Below, in pieces: positions 55,391 to 64,000 of a DNA stretch of 64,000 bases. Origin of the DNA: Odontomyia ornata (lineage: Eukaryota > Arthropoda > Insecta > Diptera > Stratiomyidae); contig OZ017739.1 of assembly GCA_963969285.1 (NCBI GenBank), forward strand, positions 406,895,615 to 406,959,614, in the 5' to 3' direction. Positions within the stretch are counted from its first letter, which is position 1; every line of letters begins with the position of its first letter. Under the pieces are notes generated by a model that was not told the DNA's origin, made no database searches, and worked only from the letters and a program-made list of their open reading frames with translations. Made by a program: the position numbers and the translations under genes.

Positions 55391-58300
55391 GTCAACTCTA
55401 CAACCGATGAGAGGTCAGTTCAGATTTCCTTCAGGAAATCTCGACGTTCGTGTTGTTTCGTTAAACCAAAATCATTACATAGTAAACTATATATTAGTAC
55501 ATATTGCTAAAAATAAGGACACGTCAGTCGCAAAGGGTTATAGCTCTCCGCCTCTAAGAAAAACTCTTTAGTTTAGATTGAATTTCGTCCTACAAAAGTA
55601 TTTTCCTGCAATGAAGTATGAATTTTTGTCGGAAGTATCCCTTTTTTCTTATCAAAAATATCAGTATGTGCGAAACATTAAAAGGCAATCATTTAACCTT
55701 ATTGTGTACAAGTTATGCACAACTGTATCGTGTCTATGCTCCATAAACTATTAATTGGATAGCATTCTCCCACTTCTCCTGTGGTTTGCACCAATCCGTG
55801 TGCTTACAGTATGCTTCCCTGATTTTTTCTTTAATAATTTCCCAAAAATATATCAACCGTACTTGAGTTCGAATAAGCAACTGAAAATATTTAAGCTTTT
55901 GAAGTTAACTATTTAATAGTATCTCAACAGATGTTTGACTCCTTAAATAAAATAACGCAACAAAAAGCGTATTTAATCTGAGAACACTGTCTGCACCACA
56001 TTCCTTACAATTCAAATATTAACAGTGACTGTGCAGACATCGTCCATTATTGACATTCCTAAAGACCATACAGAGGCTTTCAACACATCTGCTCCTATCT
56101 GTTCAACATCTCAAGCAATGAAATATTTTCTTAATTATAATGATTACCATAACTATTCAGCAATAAGATATCGGTAAAGACCGGTTTTTCCTACTTGCAG
56201 CAACTGCAACAATATTATGGAATTATTGCCGGTATGTAAGATTCAGTACCAACCCCCAGTGAGAACATTTGCTTGGTTGCCTAGGGTTATCCTGTTCCTT
56301 GCGCAGAATCGATTCTGCATAGTAACCAGCATATGCCCCGGTTCATGTTTCCAAATACATATAACAACGTAAAAACAGGTCCATGACCGACAGATCCATG
56401 AGAATATTCGTCCTATCCTGGGGAGATTCTTTCATCTCCTGTTCTAGACCCGGCTTCCAAAATTCCGCACCTTGTAACGATTTACATACTTACATATGTA
56501 TTTGCTTATGAAGGTATACTTATAGGTGGATATGTCTTTGGTAATGTGCTTCCTGTTTTATGGCACGCGCAGGAATTTTTTTCATATGAATGAAAGGGAT
56601 ATGAAAATAGTCATCACCATAACTATGTGGTATATCCTTCCACCGTTCTTTAGAACCTGCTGTCCAACTGTTCAATATAACCGTTTCAGCCATCTAAACA
56701 CAAAGCTCTTTTGATATTTCACTCCGCCTGAAATTCCCTTTCCCGGTTTATTTTAACTTCGCTATGCCTGCATCCGAATTAAAATAAATCTGAATTCGAT
56801 CGAATCATTTCCCTCATTATAGGGCTCTCTCCGCATCCACTGTAATTTTCTTATTCACGGTCAAAGTATCATTATCATGGCCGCAAGTTATTTCGAGTTT
56901 AAGGTGATGGTCGACCATGTGGTCGGACTAGGCCGGTTGATGGCTTATCCCAGCCTCCGGTCAATGGTCGCGAGACGCCACCACCGCATACCGGCCGGTT
57001 TGTTTATTTATATTAAATGGGCTCTTTCACACGGGAATGGTAAAAACCCATATCCAAACAGGTTTCGCGCTTACGCCCTTATGTTTACACGTTGCATAGT
57101 TCAGCCAACCTATTTTTGTATACGATACACGTCTTGCGAGTGTATGTGTCAAAAGGGTCATTTGATCGTTAAACATCGTGCGGACAACATGAGAGCGAAG
57201 GTAGAGAGATAAGCGATTGAGAATTGATATTTTAGCCTTGAATTGTGCACAAGGTAATAAAAACTGGAATGAAAAATGTATTTTATGATTGTTAAAGTAT
57301 GTCGATTGAAACTTCTATTGGATTTATTTGAATCCTCCATGTTTTTCCGCTTTCTGAAAAATGTATTCCAAATATGAATATCTTTTTTAGTCGCATATTT
57401 TTCATGATGTGTTGTAAACTTGCTTATTGTAATGTGATTCAATGAAGATTAAGCGTACTGTTAATTTTCTAAGGATTTACAATAGGCATTTTAACTTTAT
57501 AGAAATCACGATATTCGTCGTTTTGTTTCCTGAAATTGAACATGGCCTCGCTTTTATAAATTTATTAAATAACGCGTAGCTTCTCGCGTCCACGCATCCA
57601 TTTTTGCACGCAAATTAAAGAAAGGCAATCGTTTCGTGACGACTACCTTCTTCACCGAATGTTCAATTCGGAATGATTACCGGTGTTTGTTTAAAATTTC
57701 CCCCACCAAATGATCAACAAAATGCGTTTGTGTATGTGCGTTACGCCCGTTCACCCTAAAAAATGTTGGCTTGTTTTTACCATCAGGTCCCCTCAATGCC
57801 TCTCACTCTTCTTGCCCATATAACCTGTTTAACGCTCACTTTTAACGCTGCGTCTGAAAAAGCCCAATGCATGGCATATTCTTTCCAAATAATAACATTT
57901 AGTTACGTCGCTTATTGGTTGACGACAGCCATGACAGCTTACCGTTGTTGGCTCAGGTGAGCAGAACTTGAAAGAAAACGTACCAGGCTCGCAGGTAAGT
58001 GTTTGGCTCCCGAAGTGTCATTTTGCTTCGATGACTAATAAAATTGTTCATTGATAAGATTCTCGTTCTGTTAGCGATGAACCAACCAAAGAAGAAGGAA
58101 GTGTTGGAGGAATTGGCCATAGCGTGAGACGCAACAATAAAGACCTACAAAATTAGATTTGATGAGACCTTTGATTAGGTTAGAGATAAGTGGCAACGAG
58201 CGGAACGACATGTCATTAAATGGATTCTCTTTGCAATGAAAAAATTGACAGTAGAAATGTGGCACGAAATGTAGTGAAGATAAAAATAAACAAATTGAGG

Positions 58301-58990
58301 GCCTTTTAAAGCATCTTGATAATGAATTAGAAGGGGATATGTTGACCTCAAAATTATGTTGTTAGTGTTTATTGCGAACAATTGGTAGAAGCTTGAGAAT
58401 ATTTACTTTATGTAATTAAACTAGATTGGTCAATGAAAATTTTGTTTGCCACAGTATTTACAATTTCAGTAGATTTGGAATGCAAATTTATTTGTTTTAG
58501 ACGTTCCCCAAAACGGTTGTTTGCTCATATCATTGCGTTGAGAAATTATCAACACTAGACATTCTATGGAATATTTGAAAAACACGAGAGCCAGGAGTAT
58601 GTAGTTTGCATCGTTGGTGAAATGTTTAAGCAAACTAACCTAACATACTTCAACTAAATGAATAAGCACCACGGCCTAAATTATAGCAGAGCAAATCAAA
58701 TATGCAGCATTTTAGCAAGCAGGCTTATTTATTTATTATTTATTACCAAACAAGGCATACATACATATAATACATCAAGATACATAAATGAAATTGAACA
58801 TGAAAAGTTATCAAATATTAAAATATTAAATCATTTATAAAAATTTTTAGAATATTAAATAATTTATTTCTGCCATTCATAGTTGATTGGGATTGAGAGG
58901 ACAAGACGTTTAGGAGAACGGATTTGAATTGGACTCTGGAGATTGTTGGAGAGTATTGTGCACTCAATGAGTTAAATGTTTTGCAACTCT
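55391..58990. other. longest stretch without recognisable elements
   Basis: No transposon protein, repeat family member or RNA gene could be recognised on either strand. The open frame of 111 codons at 56877-57212 has no known motif. This may be unique host DNA (intergenic or intronic). Confidence 0.45.
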
Positions 58991-59267
58991 CTTTATTGGG
59001 TTGTTGTCTGCATATTTAGTATGATGTCGCTCTTCTATCAGCATACGCGAGTGTCTAATGGTTCGTGCAATTTCATCAGCAGTTATTGTCTTTAACGGAA
59101 CCGCTTCGGGCCACCTTGTAAAGCGATCAATCATTGTCAAAACATATGAATATCCTTTCGAAAGTTTTAAAGGTCAAACGATGTCGATGTGGAAATGACT
59201 GAATCTCGCTTCATGAGTTTCTATCTGCGCAAGTGGAGGTCTGGCATGCCTTCCTATTTCGCTCCAA

Positions 59268-59362
59268 TATTAGCTAAACTTTAATTGGATCATTTCACCC
59301 TTTTCACATCAACTTAATGTAAATCTATACGACAAATTTGCTCTACATTGAAGCTTTTCTAA
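59268..59362. repeat. left arm of a perfect 95-bp inverted repeat
   Basis: Starts TATTAGCTAAACTTTAATTG. Its exact complement is at 59465-59559, and the spacer is 102 bp. The arms show no mismatch. They lie inside the segment that interrupts the integrase frame. Confidence 0.95.
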
Positions 59363-59422
59363 CGTCACGCGGATATCGATCACTCGTTCGGGTGGCTCCG
59401 ATAGCTTTTGTAAATTACCTTA

Positions 59423-59466
59423 TGGAATTGCTTGCAGCTACATAAATGAGTTACATATTTTTTTTT
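59423..59466. repeat. left arm of a second inverted repeat
   Basis: ATGGAATTGCTTGCAGCTAC and the following ATAAATGAGTTACAT recur inverted at 59788-59831. The right arm is part of the gypsy integrase region, so this arm is an inverted duplicate of gypsy DNA. Confidence 0.88.
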
Positions 59467-59559
59467 AGAAAAGCTTCAATGTAGAGCAAATTTGTCGTAT
59501 AGATTTACATTAAGTTGATGTGAAAAGGGTGAAATGATCCAATTAAAGTTTAGCTAATA
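59465..59559. repeat. right arm of the perfect 95-bp inverted repeat
   Basis: Exact complement of 59268-59362. Confidence 0.95.
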
Positions 59560-62027
59560 CAAGTACTTACAAGAGAAATTTACCTTGAACATAACTTGCA
59601 GATACAAAAAACATATTGAGTTTGCATAAGTAGAAAAATTAAAATTAACTCCCTCACCTCTAAGCATGGTGGTCGCCATCACCGGTGTGTATCTAAGAGT
59701 GATGGCCTGAGGAGAATTAGTGCACACGTCGAAACCACCTTCTGCTAACATTTTTCTTCTCTAATAATATTTCAGAAAAATTATTATTAAAAAATATGTA
59801 ACTCATTTATGTAGCTGCAAGCAATTCCATAAAGTAATATAATCCAATATGTCTTTCGACATACAAGACCACACATACTTCTTAGCTATTGATTTCTTCG
59901 TCGAACGTCCGCTGGGAAGAGAAAATTTATACGTTACCTCAAATACCCTCCTCTGCAGTATTTTTGGAACGTATGGTTGAATCTTGTTCGTTGATACATC
60001 ACAATAGATCAATATTTCGTCACCGGTCAATCTTATTTTCCGAAAGTCGATGCTTGAGTTAGTCTGGAGTAGATATTTTAATTCATCATCATCCTCCTGA
60101 GCTTTTGCCAAATCCTCAACCGTGATCATTACTGGCATGGAGATACTATCAATTCGAGATAGTGTATCCGCTGTTACGTTTTCTTTTCCAGTGATGTGGA
60201 CGATGTTTGTAGAAAACTGACCAACGAAATTTGACTGTCTTAGTTGACGTGGAGATGCTTTGTCAGACTTCTGGTTAAACGTGTAAGTGATCGGCCTGTG
60301 GTTTGTTTTAATGATAATCGGGCGTCCCTGGATCATATGGCGAAAATATTTTACTGCGCTATAAATCGCTTGTAGTTCACGGTCGCAAGTGCTATCTTTA
60401 CATTGCGTTTTGCTGAACTTTTTTGAGAAGGATCCGAGTGGTTCCCAAGCATTATCGTTTAATTGCTCGAGGACTGCTCCCATTGCCGTATCGGATGCAT
60501 CAGATTTGATCGCAAGAGTAGCGTTTTGTTGCTCGAGCAATTTACCGTTTACATTCCTCAAAAGCCGATTCGGCTTGTAGATTCCATATTATTGCTCTTT
60601 TTTCGTTGCTCCAATCAGATATTCGTGTAGAGGTGCTTGAACAGATGCTGCGTTTTTCAGCGATTTCCTGTAAACATTTATTGCTCCTAGGAATCTTTTG
60701 AGCTCCGATATGGTTGATGGCTTTTTAAAGTCAGGAAGAGGTTTTATATCGTTTTTTATTTATAAGGTAACCCAGAAATTGTACGGTTAAAACGCCTTAT
60801 GTTGATCGACAATCCATATTCCTTAAATCTACTCAACACAAGATCCAAATGTTCACGGTTTCATCGTTTGACTTGGACGCAATGATGATGTCGTCTATAT
60901 ATGAATAAAAAAAACTTAGACAACGTAGAGCATTATCAATGTATCGTTGGAATGTCTGCGCGGCGTTGCGAAGTCCAAACGTCATTACATTAAACTCGTA
61001 CAGTCCGAACGGTGTTATCACTGCTGTTTTGGGAATATCTTCCGGTGCTACTGGAATTTGGTTGCATGTCCTCATTAAGTCCAAGGTTGAAAACACGGTG
61101 CATCCGTGAAGGCTGTGAGCGAAATCACTAATGTGACCTATAGGGTACCGGTCCGGGATAGTAATAGAATTGAGGTGGCGATAATCTACGCAAGGTCTTC
61201 ATTGTCCAGATCTTTTAAGCACCATATGTAATGGGCTTGCCCACGGGCTACTCGAAGGCTGGCAAATTCCTTTTTGAAGCATATATTCAAATTCGGCCTC
61301 TGCTTCACGCAACTTTTCTGGAAGTATCTTGACTTTTCAGCGACTGGTGGTCCTTGAGTTAAAATATTGTTACATGTGCAAATAATTCTGCGAGCTACTG
61401 TTGCAATTGTCTTCGCAATTATTAACAAGATCATGATCAACAAACGAATGTACTCGAAACCACAAGAATCCTCCAAGCATGATCAACATCTGAAAGTGAC
61501 GTCACTGCGCCATTCAGAATTACTCGAATATTCCAGCAGGTAGTTCGCCAATATACGAGAAATGGATTGAATGACCAGAGACCCTATGTAAAGCTGAGCT
61601 GAATGAATGGGGGGTATAGTTAAACCGCGATAGTTAAAACTGCGATAGTTTGGAGAGCAAGTTAAAGGCGATATTGATTAATAGTGGAAATTTTCGAATT
61701 ATAGCCAGTAGAAATATAAAGTTGATAGACAGTAAAAATTAGATTTAAATGTGATATGTAAAATAGTGAAATTCATGATTGTGCATTCTTGGTAAATAAA
61801 CTCTTTTAACTTAATTTAAAAGATAGTGCGTTTTCACTTTCCCGGTATATTAAAATTAATGGCCGCGAACCATAACACGACACAGTGGTGTCGAGAAGTG
61901 AGATGAAAAAAACTTTGAAAGTGAAAATTTGAATATTTTTAAAGTGCACAATAGTAAAATTTAACGTGAAGACAAGTGGAAAAAATAGCCAAAACAATAA
62001 AAATGCCACGATTTACAAATTAATGAA

Positions 62028-63102
62028 TTGACCATGTTGGAGCTTAAGGAAGAGTTGGAACAGCGGAATCTGGTTACGCAAGGTACAAAGGCCACACTGA
62101 TTGCACGCTTCCATGACGCCATCGAATCGGAAGGCGTGTATCTGGATTCGGGTGAGCCCTCAGATGCGGGAAAAGGCACAGAAAATGGAGAAGCAGAAAC
62201 ATCCAAATCAAAAGAACCTGAAAACGCGCTGATGCAAATGTTATTGCTGATGCAGCAAGAGCAGCGACAACAGTCATCCAGTTTAACTGCGAAGCTAAAT
62301 GAACAGTGTTCAAGTTTAACAGCGAAGCTGGACCAACAAGAGGTCGAAATCAAGGCAGATTTGCAAAAACAGCCAACCGATTTGAAAGCAGATTTGCAAA
62401 AACAGTCAACCGAAATAAAAGCGGAGCTCGGTAGTCTGAACAAACAAATTAAATGGTCGAGGAGAGAATCAAACGTGAGATCAGCCAGGTCGAGGAGAGA
62501 ATCAACCATGATATCAGCCAGGTCAAGGAGAGAATCAACCATGAGATGGAAAACATGAAAAAGGAATTGGAAGCAGCGAAGGCGGTAGTAACCACCTCAC
62601 CAGCCCCACTTACAACCGCAGCGCAAAGCACATCCAGAAATGTGAAAGGACCAATATTCGATGGGCAAACGGTCTGGAGTATTTACAAAATCCAGTTTGA
62701 AGCCGCCGCTAGGGCAAATCACTGGAATGAGCAAGAACGATCAACTGCATTAATTCTTGCTCTAAGAGGCCCAGCTGCCGAGCTTTTGCAGACTTTCCCC
62801 ATCGACTTGCACTCAAACTCGACTGCCATAATGAATGCGCTTGATGTGCGTTATGGAGACGATCATCTGAAGCAGATTTATCGGTCACAGCTACGGCATC
62901 GGATGCAGAAGTCTGGCGAAACCTTATAGCAGCTGGCACAAGACATTGAGAGACTGGCACTTTTAGCTTACCCAGCTTACGACCCAGAACATCGAGATGA
63001 CGCAGTAACAGAAGCATTTATCAGCGCATTAAAGGACCAGGAATTGCAACAAGCCGTGCGTTTAGCCCAAAAGCAAACGGTTAAGGATGCATTGGCTTAA
63101 AG
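62028..63102 (+). pseudogene. Gypsy gag with SAP-like N-terminus and 11-residue repeats
   Basis: The first frame starts at about 62031: LELKEELEQRNLVTQGTKAT followed by LIARFHDAI fits a SAP (DNA-binding) motif. A long Gln-rich helical region with 11-residue repeats follows (SSLTAKLNEQC, SSLTAKLDQQE, EIKADLQKQPT, DLKADLQKQST), probably a coiled coil. A frame change near 62450 moves to the frame that continues the same repeat rhythm (VEERIKREISQ, VEERINHDISQ, VKERINHEMEN). The gag core comes next (PIFDGQTVWSIYKIQFEAAA, TALILALRGPAAELLQTFP), with an in-frame TAG at 62927-62929 inside ETL-QLAQDIERL. Gag forms the particle shell. Confidence 0.85.
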
Positions 63103-63212
63103 TCTGAACTTTGAGGCAGTGAAAAATGTGACACTGCCCGGGTTGGCAACGTAGTGGCAGATGAGTGCAGGTGTGAGCGCGTGGAAATTGAGAGAGACCC
63201 GTAGGTAATGGT

Positions 63213-63900
63213 GCACCTAGATGCTGGAGTTGTGGAGAGAAGGGGAACCTGCAAAGAGACTGCAAGAAGCAAAAAAAACGAGCAATTGTCCAGGGTGTGC
63301 AGCGCGGAGAACATCTAGACCGAGTTAGGAGCCCAGAATGGAAGCCTCTCAAGCTGAGGGGTCGGGGAACATGTAAGAGCCAACTTCATGGGGCAGAGGT
63401 TGGCTAGGAGGATCGAAGTCCCCAGCACCACCATCATCGTATCAAGACTACATCGAGGAGAAGCGGACTAATGCCTTCCGGGTCAAGTTGATGGAGAACT
63501 TTGCACCATAACAATCGACACTGGTGCAACCCGATCGATTATTCGACCAGACCTAATGAGGCAATAACTACTTCACAAGGGCAGGATTTTCTCACTACGG
63601 ACAGCTACGGGAGAAACTGCACCTGTCCATGGAGAGGTCAACCTCCAGATACAGTTGGAAGACCTTGCGTTCCGACATAATTTTCTGATCGCCAACATTA
63701 TGGATGACTGCGTTTTCGGAATGGATTTTCTGCGACCACATGGAATCATGTTGGATTTGGCAAAGGGGTATTGAAATGGCAGAATGTCAAAGTATTGATG
63801 GAGGATTCCAGTGTCCAAATTCCCAAGATGAATGTAGTAGTATGTACCGACACTGATGCACCGAATTCCCCTGAAATCATTGTATGGGCCAAACTTGATG
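63213..63900 (+). pseudogene. Gypsy gag zinc knuckle and protease
   Basis: RCWSCGEKGNLQRDC (about 63230) is a CCHC knuckle with Asn replacing the His. The protease shows TIDTGATRSIIRPDLM (catalytic DTGA, about 63510) and the second conserved patch NIMDDCVFGMDFLRPHGIML. Stops and frame changes lie on both sides (for example TAA near 63566). It would release the mature proteins in an active element. Confidence 0.82.
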
Positions 63901-64000
63901 GTGATTCTGAAGACCACCGATCTTTTCTGATAGAGTCAATGAAGACATCGGCTTTGCGCAGTTTGATTGTAGGACGAAGCCTTGTAAGATCTATAAGGAA

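Larger units (their letters stand above)
59000..61480 (-). mobile_element. Ty3/Gypsy pol relic
   Basis: Minus strand from the right: LPEKLREAEAEFEYMLQKGI and PSSSPWASPLHMV (61210-61330), then RT with MFSTLDLMRTCNQIPVAPED, FNVMTFGLRNAAQTFQRYID and the catalytic YIDDI (60833-61096). RNase H and the integrase zinc region are in one 252-codon frame (60561-59803): LAIKSDASDTAMGAVLEQLN, REL near the second acidic residue, KENVTADTLSRID. The integrase core continues left of an interruption (59000-59262: IGRHARPPLAQIETHE, HFHIDIV, YVLTMIDRFTRWPEAVPLKT). No LTR found for it. Confidence 0.88.
61490..64000 (+). mobile_element. Ty3/Gypsy element, 5' part, runs off the window
   Basis: Probable 5' LTR up to about 61885, with AATAAA at about 61795 and a TG-rich start not fixed exactly. 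A primer-binding-site-like TGGTGTCGAGAAGTGAGA begins at 61886. Gag (62028-63100), a gag knuckle and the protease (63215-63900) follow. RT and the 3' LTR would lie beyond the window. It is oriented head to head with the relic at 59000-61480. Confidence 0.85.

Noticed and set aside
56877..57212. 111-codon open frame
   Set aside because: No motif or codon pattern supports it.

Overview
This window looks like a stretch of a large, AT-rich insect genome, most likely a fly. The reasons are the Jockey-, CR1- and R1-like LINEs, the DD41D and DD34D mariners, the Ty3/Gypsy elements, and a tRNA-derived SINE. No species can be named from the sequence alone. I found no intact host gene, no rRNA or tRNA gene and no CRISPR array. 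Almost every recognisable protein belongs to a transposable element, and nearly all of those are broken.

Layout. (1) 1-11.1 kb: a hAT transposon (608-11096) with matching terminal repeats and an exact 8-bp target duplication. It has been invaded by a hairpin-repeat composite (1790-3384), by a nearly complete Jockey-type LINE (3392-8709, exact 15-bp target duplication) and by a CR1/Jockey-like fragment (9.9-10.6 kb). (2) 11.2-19.2 kb: a Mutator-like transposase remnant, a 1.3-kb DD41D mariner, several repeat pairs, a SINE and a second, internally deleted mariner. (3) 19.3-27.9 kb: two minus-strand LINEs of one family (RTE/BovB-like by their motifs), one of them split by a hairpin repeat. Between them lies a decayed plus-strand CR1-like LINE. 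(4) 30.0-33.5 kb: a minus-strand Ty3/Gypsy pol relic, followed to 36.5 kb by a duplicated segment carrying different insertions in its two copies. (5) 36.5-38.4 kb: two abutting LINE fragments in opposite orientations. (6) 38.4-45.3 kb: little that is recognisable, with a GC-richer island at 39.9-41.7 kb and an AT-rich tandem array at 44.9-45.3 kb. (7) 45.5-49.9 kb: an R1-clade-like LINE with an internal deletion. (8) 50.3-52.9 kb: a DD34D mariner with a hairpin-repeat composite in its 5' leader. (9) 53.7-54.2 kb: an intronless, disabled relative of the recombination protein ZSWIM7/SWS1. (10) 55.4-59.0 kb: nothing recognised. (11) 59.0-64.0 kb: two Ty3/Gypsy relics head to head, the left one interrupted by a segment with a perfect 95-bp inverted repeat.

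The most interesting unexplained item is the hairpin-repeat family, with about seven copies. Four copies begin with a 31-bp palindrome and a fifth with a decayed, shorter stem. The stem sequence differs between copies, but the two arms stay complementary. Two copies carry the same extra terminal-inverted-repeat unit, and several insertion points can be read from empty-site comparisons. A second result is that the SINE and the RTE-like LINE share a 3' tail, which suggests a parasite-helper pair.
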